Positions 49,101 through 59,994 of a DNA stretch of 64,000 bases are shown here, piece after piece. The notes beneath the pieces were generated by a model that did not search any database, was not told where the DNA came from, and worked only from the letters and a program-made list of their open reading frames with translations. The translations under genes and the position numbers were made by a program. This stretch comes from Chamaelirium japonicum. Its lineage: Eukaryota > Streptophyta > Magnoliopsida > Liliales > Melanthiaceae. The first letter of the stretch is position 1. The number at the start of each line of letters is the position of its first letter. The stretch covers positions 118,950,874 through 119,014,873 of the forward strand of contig OX393550.1 of NCBI GenBank assembly GCA_947650365.1, given 5' to 3'.

Positions 49101-52100
49101 CTCCTCTAGCATCTTGTACCCAGTGGCGGAGCTAGGAATTAACTTTAGTGGGGGCATAAGATCTAAGAGAAAGAGAAGGATATATAGAGATAATAGGGTT
49201 TTGGCATACACCTTGCCCTTTTTGGGGGGGATAGGGTTTTGGCATACACCTTGCCTTTTTTTTTTTTTTTGGGGGGGGGGGGGGGAGGGACTCTGGTCAC
49301 CACCTGGCCTGGGATAAGGAACAAGCCACTATCTCCGACAGTGAGTTTCGGGCAGAGGAGACAATGACACCTGACAAAGGTCCCAGTATCCGATAATGGT
49401 CGTACGGCCCGTATGGTGTAGCCCGTGTGCAAGACTATGATCTGCGAGCACTGCAAGCCTTTGATCACCGCCTAGCCTGGGGTAAGGAATAAGCCACCAT
49501 CTCTGACCGCGAGTTTTGGGCAGAGGAGACAGTGACACCTGATGAAGGTCCCAGTATCCGATAATGCCGTACGACCCGTATGGTGTAGCCCGTGTGCGGG
49601 ACTATGATCTGCGAGCACTGCAAGCCTCTGATCACCACCTGGCCTGGCGTAAGGAATAAGCCACCATCTCCGATCGCGAGTTTTGGGTAGAGGAGACAGT
49701 GACACCTAACGAAGGTCCCAGTATCCGATAATGGCCGTAAAACCCGTATGGTGTAGCCCGTGTGTGGGACTATGATCTACGAGCACTGCAAGCCTCTGAG
49801 CTGCAGAGGTGGGATGAATTGAACGAGATATATCATTTTTTTATTTTTGTTTCAAATTGATCCCTAAAGTTTGAAATGTTAGCAGAATACCCCCTTTTGT
49901 CAACTACTTAATTACCTTATTTTGTGTTTTTTATTTGATCAAAACAGAAATGAAGGGGCAAAATGTAGTTCTTTAGCTATAAGGGGGTTAAGTGTTGTGA
50001 GCTAAAGTTCGGGTGGCAAGTATGATTTCTCCCTTTGAAATCTCAGTGGGGGCACTTGCCCCCACTTGACCTTAGTTGGCTCCGCTAGTGCTTGTACCCC
50101 TAGGCACAACTCCTCGTGTTCATGGATACCAGCCTGTGCATTGTTTATGGATATTATGTATGTGCAATCTTACATGACTTTGGTATTGTATTGTGCATAT
50201 CTGATCAAAGAGGGTCCTTACTACTCCAGATACAAGCTATGTCAGTCCTCGTTTCATTATGGATGTAAGGTTATCCCTTTTTCAAGTCTCTTGAGTACAT
50301 AAACATCAGTTGTGCTGAATTTGGTAGAATAATGTCTTTGTAAGCTATGTATCTAGTCATTTAACAAGCATCGACATGCATATCAACCTGTGCATTGTTT
50401 ATGGATATTATGTATGTGCAATCTTACATGACTTTGGTATTGTATTGTGCATATCTGATCAAAGAGGGTCCTTACTACTCCAGATACAAGCTATGTCAGT
50501 CCTCGTTTCATTATGGATGTAAGGTTATCCCTTTTTCAAGTCTCTTGAGTACATAAACATCAGTTGTGCTGAATTTGGTAGAATAATGTCTTTGTAAGCT
50601 ATGTATCTAGTCATTTAACAAGCATCGACATGCATATCAACACCAGAAAACAATAAATCTTGTTGTATTCCATTTTATTATGGTTTATTTGATCCGATTT
50701 GTATGTTAATGGTAAAATAACGTTTTAGAAACAATCTAGACCCAAATAAAGCTCAGATTATTTATTTGTGTTCTTGGCCGAAAACAGTACTACCATTCCA
50801 TATCAAGTTTTAACGTAAGCTGTTTATAGATTTGATGTAGTACTACCAATCTTGACTCCATTTAGACTGGGAGCTAGTTTCCCTTTCTATAGGGAAAATT
50901 GGACTTGGGTACAGATGGGTTTATATATGCTTTCAAGCATAAGCCTTACATGACTTCAGAGAGGCTGAAAGCTTGTCTTATTGACAAAGGGTATGTGCAG
51001 ACATATTGAATAGATTGAGACTTCCTCCCTGAAACAAAGCTCAATTGGGTCTGTGTGAACATGTCTATAGTTGCAATTTAACTAGCCTCTCCATAAGCTG
51101 GATGTAAAGTTTTCGTACATAGGAACCTTTGAAAAGAAGTTTATAAGAAACAACCTCAAAAATTTACACTTCAGAAGAAAGAAACACAAGGTGCATAAAT
51201 TGAGGAAATCGATCTATGGATGAAACCAACCAAATGAGTGTGGTTTGGTAAATGGGCTCTCATGGATGGAGGATCGTTTTGATCACTCTATTCATAACGA
51301 GACTCACTTTAGGACATAATCTAAAAGGATCCTACAAGGCTTTTATGATCTCACAAGGATTCATGGAGGAATTTGGAAAGTATGTGCATATGGGAGTTGA
51401 GAACCCGTGTCAGAAACTATAGCAGAAAGCACCAATAGTCAAAACTATAGCAGAAAGCACCGATAGTCTTTAACTTGTTGTCAATAACCTAATTGCTTTC
51501 AAGTATTTCAATTTGAAATTAAACTTATGCTTTTAGAACAGGAGGTCTTTTAAGTGCCCTTCTGGAAAGGTTCTTGCAAGGATTTTGATACTGCCTATGT
51601 TCTCCAATGTTTCATGTCCGGTGGATTGTGATGTTTATTGTAGGATCATTCTCTCTTATGATCTGTGTGCTATTAGCTACTTGAGTCAAAACCACAAGTC
51701 ATGAACATATGAGTTGGCGGCGGTGTTGTAATCCCATGGTGTTTCAATATGTTCTTTCTACTGCTTCCTTTGCAGGAGATGAATTCAAGAAGTGAAGATG
51801 TTCCTCGTGAAAGTTTGAATTTCACACAAGAACTCCTGAGCAGCACATCCTTTGCAAGGCGATTGGTCGACCAGGTGAATCTCGCTAAAGCTTACGTAAT
51901 CATTGCAAAAGAGTATGGCAACTTGGAACTTGCTTGGATGTTTAGCTCGGAAATTAGGAACTGCCAAAGGTTGCTCTCTCAAGCCGCCGTAAGAGGGAGA
52001 AGCATCACCCTAGAAGAAGCCCATCCCACAATCCGTCGACTATCCGAGCTGATACACAAGGCCCAGGACCTTCACTATGACATCAGCACTACAATCACAA

Positions 52101-53200
52101 CACTAAAGAGCCATCTCCAAGCACTCGAAGAGCGCATGGTTGCAGCGGCAGTGCAGAGTGCCGCACTTGGTCAGTTGGCTTCCGAAGCCATACCAAAGGA
52201 TCTTCATTGTCTAAACGCCAAACTCACGGTTGATTGGTTTGAAGATCCAGCGCTCAAAAAACTTGCAAAGGAACGGCAGAAGTCAAGCCGGCTCGTGGAC
52301 AACCAGCTGTACCATTTCTGCGTGTTCTCGGATAACGTGCTGGCGACTTCTGTCGTCGTGAATTCGACCATCTCCAATGCTGACCACCCTCGACTGCTCG
52401 TGTTTCATGTGGTCACCAATGGTGTCACTTACCCGGCCATGACCGCTTGGTTTCTAAGGCATGACTTAAAAGGGTGCACGGTGGTGGTCCGAAACATCGA
52501 AGAGTTCGCTTGGTTGAACGTTTCTTACTCGCCATTGGTGATGCAGCTCCACGATGCCGGTCGTTCACCCGATCAGCACGGGGAGCTCATCCCAAACTTT
52601 GCGTCTCTGCTGAACCACCTGTGGTTCTACATCCCAGAGCTACATCCGTCGCTGGAGAAGGTAGTGTTTCTTGAAGACGATGTCGTGGTCCAAAAGGATC
52701 TTACCCGTCTCTTCTCCATGGACCTTCATGGTCATGTGATTGGAGCTGTGGAGACTTGCCTTGAGAGATTCCATCGGCTTTACAGGTATCTCAATTTCTC
52801 TGATCCGCTGATCAGCTCGAAGTTCGATCCGCAAGCCTGCGGGTGGGCATTGGGGATGAATGTGCTCGACCTGATGGCGTGGAAGATGGCGAACGTCACA
52901 GAACGGTATCACTACTGGCAGGAGCGGAATGCGGGGAGGGCGCTTTGGAAAACGGGGATGCTCTCGCCTGGCCTTCTGGCGTTCTACGGGCTGATGGAGC
53001 CGCTCGATCGGAGGTGGCACGTCTTGGGCTTGGGGTATGATTTGGAGATCGACGATAGGTTGATATTGAGTGCGGCGGTTGTGCACTTCAATGGGCACCT
53101 GAAGCCATGGCTGAAGCTGGCCATACGTAGGTATAAGCACCTTTGGGAAGAATACGTCGATTTTACGCACCCATATGTTCGACATTGTATCATGCATTGA
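29263..53200 (+). CDS. GAUT11: Galacturonosyltransferase-like GT8 protein, GAUT11 type, with a 22.4-kb first intron
   Basis: Exon 1 is 29263-29412 (50 codons) and exon 2 is 51776-53200 (474 codons plus TGA); the intron is phase 0 with GT-AG ends. The 524-residue product is close to the usual GAUT10/11 size. Residues 1-18 are basic ([13 protein letters not shown]), about 19-37 are a single membrane anchor ([19 protein letters not shown]), giving a type II Golgi protein. The stem holds [20 protein letters not shown]. The GT8 domain runs from about 228 to 510, with [48 protein letters not shown] and the C-terminal [11 protein letters not shown] (His about 487). The metal-binding DDD triad reads E350-D-D. 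GAUT enzymes add galacturonic acid to pectin from UDP-GalA; activity here is inferred. Exon 1 and exon 2 together match the family N terminus. Confidence 0.9.
29967..30285. mobile_element. hAT-type MITE with catagttaccaa ends, diverged
   Basis: Starts ctctgttaccaaaaact and ends gatttggtaactatg, the inverted form of catagttaccaaatc. Flanks ccttcaac (29959-29966) and ccatcaac (30286-30293) form an 8-bp duplication with one mismatch. The interior contains repeated tcgcgatt and cacgactt words. It is related at its ends to the element at 32779-33191. Non-coding. Confidence 0.6.
30402..31264. mobile_element. Non-autonomous hAT element, 863 bp, in the GAUT11 intron
   Basis: Starts cagtgttttaaaactcg and ends gtattttaaaacactg, with a perfect 8-bp duplication ctaattcc at 30394-30401 and 31265-31272. 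Subterminal gagtcgag/cgacccg repeats match the 155-bp relative at 5904-6058. The interior has two similar copies of a ggttcaatctctttcc...ctgttaaaaaaa block (near 30837-30890 and 30936-30985), a purine-rich stretch, and a TA tract at 31119-31146. No transposase frame. Confidence 0.88.
31273..32770. other. GAUT11 intron sequence, no recognised element
   Basis: About 1.5 kb of AT-rich sequence. A short minus-strand open stretch near 31290-31520 looks codon-like but matches nothing I recognise. Between about 31955 and 32190 the words gatcgatca and tgatcaatcat recur six or more times. No terminal repeats or duplications found. Confidence 0.45.
32779..33191. mobile_element. hAT-type MITE, 413 bp, catagttaccaa ends
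   Basis: Starts catagttaccaagtctg and ends gatttggtaactatg. The duplication gactcaat is perfect (32771-32778 and 33192-33199). The interior consists of aaaacggg words on the left and acgcgtttt words on the right, which partly pair with each other. No open frame. Confidence 0.85.
33200..33749. other. GAUT11 intron sequence, nothing recognised
   Basis: About 550 bp of AT-rich intron between a MITE and the small Copia. No frame, repeat or element end identified. Confidence 0.5.
33755..33893 (+). repeat. 5' LTR of the small Copia
   Basis: A 139-bp LTR from tgttaatgtatatacc to ctcctaaca. It contains two cgggttctatgt copies. The promoter is not obvious; ttatatattggg near 33823 could act as a TATA region. 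Confidence 0.92.
33894..33905 (+). promoter_or_regulatory. Primer binding site, initiator tRNA-Met type
   Basis: tggtatcagagc follows the 5' LTR directly, the standard plant Copia primer site. Confidence 0.9.
33960..34360 (+). repeat. GC-rich imperfect tandem repeat in the Copia leader
   Basis: Variants of cccctctcctccgcccgccc followed by ggccccccga recur about ten times between the primer site and gag. Spacing is irregular, about 30-45 bp. The long Pro/Arg-rich frame on + and Gly/Arg-rich frame on - follow from composition. Confidence 0.8.
34375..35730 (+). pseudogene. Small-Copia gag and protease, stops in frame
   Basis: ATG at 34375 ([12 protein letters not shown]). One frame continues through 34375-34839, 35053-35364 and 35488-35730, broken by stops near 34837, 34927 and 35362. 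It includes a gag helical region, an intact CCHC zinc knuckle ([14 protein letters not shown], about 35161-35202) and a protease motif [13 protein letters not shown] (about 35518). In-frame continuity shows a former single gag-pol reading frame. Confidence 0.85.
35868..37470 (+). pseudogene. Small-Copia integrase joined to the end of RNase H
   Basis: GAG-pre-integrase zinc region [14 protein letters not shown]...CTGCRLAKH lies at 35918-36045, followed by the integrase core ([15 protein letters not shown], then [18 protein letters not shown] near 36389). The frame 36443-37141 carries the integrase C-terminal part and a Pro-rich linker to about 36960. Then late RNase H follows ([30 protein letters not shown], near 37070-37208). 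The YVDD box and the remainder of RT are missing. Several stops and shifts remain. Confidence 0.85.
37541..37679 (+). repeat. 3' LTR of the small Copia
   Basis: 139 bp, about 97% identical to 33755-33893; differences cluster in the ctattttcttcaaaccg segment. The polypurine tract gagtttgagagggag precedes it. Confidence 0.92.
37685..38952. other. GAUT11 intron sequence, nothing recognised
   Basis: About 1.27 kb of AT-rich sequence with no convincing frame, terminal repeat or duplication. Confidence 0.5.
38971..39471 (-). mobile_element. 5'-truncated LINE insertion, 501 bp
   Basis: The flanks gacagtttgcagtgattt at 38953-38970 and 39472-39489 are a perfect 18-bp duplication. On the minus strand the insert ends in an A run (T run on +, about 38969-38976). 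It holds only the last part of ORF2 and a short 3' UTR, the classic product of incomplete target-primed reverse transcription. Confidence 0.93.
39074..39471 (-). pseudogene. LINE ORF2 tail with zf-RVT domain
   Basis: The minus frame reads [20 protein letters not shown] and [20 protein letters not shown], the zinc-binding region found at the C terminus of plant LINE reverse transcriptases. It ends at a stop at 39074-39076. Everything upstream, including the RT, is missing through 5' truncation. Confidence 0.85.
39490..39934. other. GAUT11 intron sequence between LINE and chromovirus
   Basis: About 445 bp of AT-rich intron. A stretch near 39553-39590 resembles the one just after 39489 (both with tttgaaagtagaga and atatcac words), a short degenerate duplication. 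Confidence 0.45.
39940..41479 (+). repeat. 5' LTR of the chromovirus
   Basis: A 1540-bp LTR. It includes a promoter-like sequence (agcctatttataggcctgtc, near 40107-40126), three gtgtgaaaccc copies near 40207-40265, a very C-rich block to about 40790, and an open frame starting at 40802. The Pro-rich and Gly-rich frames of the C-rich block are compositional. Confidence 0.92.
40802..41125 (+). pseudogene. Small reading frame carried inside the LTR (5' copy)
   Basis: ATG at 40802 opens [20 protein letters not shown]; the frame runs 108 codons to TAG at 41123-41125, interrupted by a TAG at 40880-40882. The 3' LTR has the matching frame from 47217, without that stop but with its own TGA at 47379-47381. 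Each copy is broken at a different place, so the common ancestor was open over at least this length. A gtgagt donor-like motif follows at 41126. I do not recognise the protein. It may be a captured host exon or an LTR-specific gene. Confidence 0.5.
41483..41494 (+). promoter_or_regulatory. Primer binding site, initiator tRNA-Met type
   Basis: tggtatcagagc lies three bases after the 5' LTR end. Confidence 0.88.
41644..43457 (+). pseudogene. Chromovirus gag and protease, broken
   Basis: The frame from about 41626 has a stop at 41881-41883; gag continues past it ([20 protein letters not shown]) and shifts frame near 42205. Frame 42207-43457 has the rest of gag, a zinc knuckle [14 protein letters not shown] in which the last cysteine is serine, an acidic linker, and the protease motif [14 protein letters not shown] (about 42930). 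It ends at a TAA at 43456-43458, inside the linker leading to RT. Confidence 0.85.
43459..46359 (+). pseudogene. Chromovirus RT, RNase H, integrase and chromodomain
   Basis: The RT start (43482-43664) is separated by a frameshift and two stops from the long frame 43888-46359. That frame has the catalytic YFDDILIYS, the RNase H region ([21 protein letters not shown]), integrase HHCC zinc region ([12 protein letters not shown]) and core ([32 protein letters not shown]), and a terminal chromodomain ([20 protein letters not shown]). Chromodomains direct insertion toward particular chromatin. The frame runs past the LTR border at 46332 and stops at 46357-46359, so its last nine codons are LTR sequence. 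Confidence 0.9.
46332..47897 (+). repeat. 3' LTR of the chromovirus
   Basis: A 1566-bp LTR matching 39940-41479. It carries the second copy of the LTR reading frame (from 47217). The polypurine tract (ctggggagaa, 46322-46331) lies inside the pol reading frame. Confidence 0.92.
47903..49112. other. GAUT11 intron sequence, no recognised element
   Basis: About 1.2 kb. A block near 48715-48790 has degenerate tgcctagacgctcccaagc and aggtgaggcg words that recall the GGCG-rich hAT ends at 1874 and 4330, but no paired end or duplication was found. No gene supported. Confidence 0.4.
49121..50090. mobile_element. hAT element with cagtggcggagc ends, 970 bp
   Basis: Starts cagtggcggagctagg and ends ggctccgctagtg, inverted forms of each other with few mismatches. 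The duplication cttgtacc is perfect (49113-49120 and 50091-50098). Such ends resemble those of Tip100-type hAT elements from memory. The subterminal gtgggggca is also inverted at the right (tgcccccac). Most of the interior is a tandem repeat; there is no transposase. Confidence 0.88.
49291..49797. repeat. ~167-bp tandem repeat, three copies, inside the hAT element
   Basis: Units begin tcaccacctggcctggg-like at about 49297, 49465 and 49632 and end with gagcactgcaagcctctga. They are very similar, with small indels. The minus-strand open frames in this block repeat from unit to unit and are not treated as genes. Confidence 0.85.
50133..50640. repeat. 254-bp perfect tandem duplication
   Basis: Sequence from cctgtgcattgtttatgg to gacatgcatatcaa occurs at 50133-50386 and again at 50387-50640 with no difference that I can see. 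It lies just outside the hAT element, in the GAUT11 intron. Confidence 0.88.
50641..51775 (+). other. GAUT11 intron, right end
   Basis: About 1.1 kb of AT-rich intron ending in ttcctttgcag, the acceptor before exon 2. A 23-bp-scale local duplication (actatagcagaaagcaccga) occurs near 51415-51465. No other element is recognised. Confidence 0.55.
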
Positions 53201-53372
53201 AGCAGAGGATTTGCTGGTGTTTTTTTTTCTCTCTCCTTTCCTTTGCTGCGCTCTTATTTTATTAGAGTCTGAAGTGAAGCTTCATGGGCTCTGCATTTTT
53301 TACATATGATTTCATTCTGAAAGGAAAAATGGCTGCATTTATTTACAGGAGATAGCATTGCTATAGTATGGG

Positions 53373-53971
<599 letters not shown>

Positions 53972-53985
53972 GAGAGAGAGAGAGA

Positions 53986-54728
<743 letters not shown>

Positions 54729-54810
<82 letters not shown>
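54729..54810. repeat. AT dinucleotide tract
   Basis: About 82 bp of AT repeat between foldbacks C and D. Confidence 0.93.
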
Positions 54811-55682
<872 letters not shown>

Positions 55683-55707
55683 TATATATATATATATATA
55701 TATATAT
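55683..55707. repeat. Short AT dinucleotide tract
   Basis: About 25 bp of AT repeat between foldbacks E and F. Confidence 0.9.
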
Positions 55708-56232
55708 GAGTATGATTTTGTATGTCAATATATGCTCCTCTATTAACATATATAGAGGTTTCCAAATTTACTAATTTTTTGTGGATGTGATATCTATGTT
55801 AAAACAATTATCATCATAAAAAAATCAGCAAGTTCTGAAACCTATAAGTTTTTTAAAATAAGCTCATCAAATTAACGGCTGAAATGGATGGAGGATACAA
55901 CTTCTATCATTTTGATACATTTAGAGGTTTCAGAATCTGATGATTTTTGGTGAGGATGATTATATTGCTATAGATAGCACATTCATCAAAAATCAACAAA
56001 TTCTGAAACATCTAGGTTCATCAAAATGTTATAAGATTTATCAGTCGTCTATTTCAACTATTAATTTGAAGAGCTTTTTTAAAATGCTTATAGGTTTCAG
56101 AATTTGCTGATTTTTTATGAGGATGATCACCTTAACATAATATCACATTTATAAAAATTTAGTTAATTAAAAAACCTCTATATATGTTAATAGAGGAGCA
56201 TACATTGATGTATTCTTTGTATGGCCCTATAT
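55708..56232. mobile_element. Foldback element F, last of the cluster
   Basis: About 525 bp. The ends pair atgctcctctattaacatat with atatgttaatagaggagcat. Six or so alternately inverted variants of ggtttcagaatttgctgatt lie inside. It is more diverged than A and D, and its right AT tract is reduced to tatat. Confidence 0.78.
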
Positions 56233-56337
56233 AAAAATGAACACTATCCTCGCAGATAGATCAGGACACTTGTATCGATTACTTCTCTTCTCTCTCTCTC
56301 TCTATCTCTCTTATTCTTCTAGGTGCCACGTGGTAAC

Positions 56338-58296
56338 TGTTGTAGCTCGTGTGTCCTTAGCGTGGATTTTCTGTATTAACATTAATAACGATGACTTTGG
56401 TTATTGCATTCGTTAGAATACTACTATGGTATATGATAATACTCATATAATAAAAGGACCCTAGGGAACACAGTAGGCCACTGAGGCGCATGGAGGATCC
56501 ATGCTTGGGAGACCCAGTGGACCAATTCGTTATAGACCTAGAACTAGTTCACAACTTAGGTGATGCCGGTCGCTTCACCGAGAATAAGCTGTTGGCAGGT
56601 AGAGGATGTGGTGAAGTCTCCACCACGGGAATGTGAGATTCCCATTCACCTGACCAAGCACGATGATCGTGTTGAACAGGAACCAAGATGGTGCACAGTT
56701 CAGTGATTCAGACACTGGTGCAGAAATCGTCTTACTACTATAGATAATCCGTCCTTAACCCTGAGGGACCATGTACACTAGGCTAACCAGTTGTGTGGTG
56801 CTTTGATGTGCCAACGTGTGCGGACCTTCCATAGTCCAATACCACGGTACGTTGGGTTACTCGGCTGGTGCTTGAGTGACATGTAATCCCTACAAGTTAT
56901 CCGACGTCCAGTGTTGGATGAGTGCATTTTGATGAGTCAATCTGTCCATACAGTTAACCCAGGCCTAGTGGTTGTCAGTATGACTGACGATGTTTCGGAT
57001 GCTAGGCATAGCACCGAAAGGTGTGTGGTGTTATAGATGACAAATCATCAAACCCTAGTCAGATGATCGATCGGGATCTGACGGTGCTCCCCACCGCCCG
57101 AGTCGTATCATGGCACCAGTAATAGGAGGGACTAAGGATTATCGGAGTATAGTAGAGAATAGGGTTACGAGAGAGTAACATAAGTTTAGGATCACTAGAG
57201 TTCAACTCGCGTCGCACTCTGGGTGGCTACGCGGGTTAATCGGATTAGGGCTGATTAACGGAATTTTTCGTGTGTCACCGGAACAGTTAATCAGGGATCC
57301 GGTTGGAGCTAGAGATCCCGAACCCTGAAGGTTCCACCCTGTCGTTGCGTATAGGAATTGTTCCCCGACCTAGTTGGATACGTTGGATGCGAAGTAGTGC
57401 GATGGAGCATAAGCCCGGAGCCTAAGAACCTAATTCACATATATTACGGGCTGCAGGGGTATTTTGGTAAATACTGAAATATGACTTAGAACACATTGAA
57501 TATAGATCTTAGATTGAGCGGAATAATTCCAGGAGCTCACAGGCGTTGACGGAACTTGATTCCGAGTAGCGCACCTCACTCAGTCTCTCTTTCAGTTTTT
57601 GCACTTTTCGTGAAGGGCGTTTTCGTCCAGGATTCACGATAGACACTGGAAATCCCTAAAAACCGCCCCCCCCCTTTATCGTTATCCTACTAGGGCCGGC
57701 CCTAGCTTCCTTGAAGCCATGGGAGACCGGCCCTATAAAGGAATAGGGAGAGGGAGGGGCCGGCCCTAAGGCTCCCTCTCCTCCAGAAAATCCGAACCCC
57801 CCCCTTTAGCTCCTCCTTTGTGGTTTCGGTCAAGGAAAAGAGAGGAAGAAGAAGGGAGAAGAAAGAGGAAGGAAGGAGAAGGAAGAAAGGAGAAAGAGGA
57901 GGAGAAAATCTCGCGGCTCGCCATCGTCTTCGCAACGGATTCCTCCGTCGGCTCGTAATCCTTGCACTTAGAGACGAGATTTCGAGGATTCTTCAATTCG
58001 CAAAGGACATGGTGCTATCCGACAGTTTTCCTTGCGATTCAAGTGCGGTTTTTCATCGTTCCGTCGTCTCCGGATCATAGATCCGAAATGTATGATGATT
58101 CTAAACACCTAACTAGATGCATGCATGTCTTCCGTAGATCGTAGTATGGCTCTAGGGTGTCCGCACATATGCTAAAATCATAGATTTGCATATAGATTGT
58201 TTTGTAGAATTAATTGTAATGAAACATACACCTTATGATCTTCAGATCTTTCTTTTGCTTCCGCTGCGACTCTGATTAGCGGATCCAATTCCAACA
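56338..58296 (+). repeat. LTR of the second Copia copy
   Basis: 1959 bp, tgttgtagctc to ttccaaca, colinear with 7034-8956. The purine-rich block near 57835-57905 generates spurious open frames. Confidence 0.9.
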
Positions 58297-58298
58297 AT

Positions 58299-58310
58299 TG
58301 GTATCAGAGC
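58299..58310 (+). promoter_or_regulatory. Primer binding site, initiator tRNA-Met type
   Basis: tggtatcagagc lies two bases after the LTR and is the intact form of the site at 8959-8970. The leader hairpin ccgggggtcggaccccgg follows at 58474-58491. Confidence 0.88.
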
Positions 58311-59204
58311 ACGCTTTGGTGTATGTTTTATGCATGAATTCGTGAAAACATCATGTGAATATATGATGACATATGTTTTCGTCGGGGTTCAGCGTAGATC
58401 ATGCATATGGATTGTGCTATGTATCGTCTCTTTGCAGGTGCCGCGCTGAATAGTAATATGTGATTGCATGCGTCCGGGGGTCGGACCCCGGATTTAATTT
58501 TTGCATTGATTATTATTGTGCTTGTGGATTTTATGGCTCTAGATGGGCGAGGGTGGGGGTTGACCATCCTCGGTTCCCTGACCATGTTTCTAGGATTGTC
58601 TTCTTTTCTTTCTAGCGAAATTGTACTCGAACGAGCATTTGCTCGGAGCGTGTTAGTTTTTCGGTCACAGGAAGAAGGAGATGATGCTTCATCCACGGTT
58701 CATGCAAGCGGTACCATGGTGTGCAAAGACCCGACAAAAGCGTGCACGTTGGCGATGATGGGGATCGTCGTCAGAGATCATGCAGAATAGAAGAGCAGGA
58801 TATCTTGGCTGTGCTATTCAGATTCAGGGGTCGGACCCTGGACTTGATTCAGTTTGGATGTTTTTCTGTTGATTCTCTTTACTTATTGTTTAGAGAACCC
58901 CGATGATAATTTTATTATCTTGCTTGTGAGTTTGTCTCTAGATCAGGCTTAGGGTTAGTACTAAGCTTATGGATTCATCGGTGTCTCTATATGGTTCTAA
59001 CACGTGCGAATCTGGTGGCTAGCTAAAAGGAAATATGGTAACCGCCCTTGTGATAGTTTAGGTAGCCAAGTACTGTGCACCGAGATAGACGCAGTGTTAG
59101 ATTTATTTAGAGATAATTAACTAATGTCTCCATAAGAAGTATGATAACCCTAGTGGGATGCACTTTCCCCACGTGGTCCTAGCGACCAAGTTAGGTTAGG
59201 ATTT

Positions 59205-59890
59205 TGTGGGGGAAAATCTTCGTGCCGACCCGAAGACCTCACCTCACCAGTCAATTGAAGTGGAGGTTGAAGATCGTTGTTTGATCTCTCGATTGGAGTT
59301 GCAGCTTTTGATATGTAAACAGAGAAATGCAATCAGAGAGAGTGTTGACACGAGAAGTGATCTCGGAGTTCAGCCGAAGCCTACGTCTCCGTGCTATAGG
59401 GAGCAACCCGAATTCACTAACACTTTTCTCGAAGTAACCTCGACAAGCCGAGTGTTACTGAAGCCTCTATGATCTCTTCAAAGACAAAAAGAAGATCAAG
59501 AAGAGGTGAGGAGATAGAAATTCCAGAGCTCTGGATTCTTAAAATCAGATCTCAGAGTGGAAATCAGAAATTTCGGATCCTCTTACATTCGAAGTCTCTG
59601 CTATTTATAGGATTCTCTGGTGGTAAATGGCGGTTTCTGCTGCAGCATCTGAGGATCCTCCAGGTAAAGCTGGCGGACTTCGCTGCCGTCTTAGGGGGCC
59701 CACCAGGCAGGGCCGGTGGGTCCCGCTGTAGTCTCCTGGGGCCCACCAGGCAGGGCCAGTGGGTCCCGCTGTTGTCTCCAGGGGCCCACTAGGCAGGGCC
59801 GGTGGGTCCCACTGTTGTACTCGGGGGCCCACTAGGCAGGGCCGGTGGGTCCTGCTGTTTGCAGACTTCTTACCAAAATTTGCACCCACA
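59205..59890 (-). repeat. 3' LTR of the Tat-like element
   Basis: 686 bp. Both ends match in type the LTRs at 20800-21403 and 27671-28263. It contains four tandem copies of a ~43-bp block with ggcccac...aggcagggccggtgggtccc (59695-59855); the other LTRs have two diverged copies of the same block. The + strand frame over this region is not considered a gene. Confidence 0.75.
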
Positions 59891-59905
59891 GTTACCCCCT
59901 CCAAG
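59891..59905 (-). promoter_or_regulatory. Polypurine tract of the Tat-like element
   Basis: gttaccccctccaag on the + strand, that is cttggagggggtaac on the minus strand, directly before the LTR. It primes plus-strand DNA synthesis in LTR elements. Confidence 0.7.
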
Positions 59906-59994
59906 TTAGCTAGAGTTCGTTCTGGCTGGCTTGGATTTGGTGCAAAAAACAGCAACCCCCTGTCGCAAAAGGCACGAAGAAGCTTTGTCGAATG

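Larger units (their letters stand above)
56338..59204 (+). mobile_element. Second copy of the large Copia family: 5' LTR and leader only
   Basis: Sequence matches 7034 to about 9806 of the large Copia element: a complete LTR, an intact primer binding site and about 0.9 kb of leader. Homology stops at ggttaggatt (about 59203), where a Gypsy LTR begins. The remainder may lie beyond the window on the other side of that insertion. The LTR keeps about 85 bp (57107-57186) that the 3' LTR of the first copy has lost. Confidence 0.88.

Noticed and set aside
52640-53197. 185-codon minus-strand frame opposite the GAUT11 exon
   Set aside because: It is the shadow of the GT8 coding sequence in the third-position GC-rich part of the exon.
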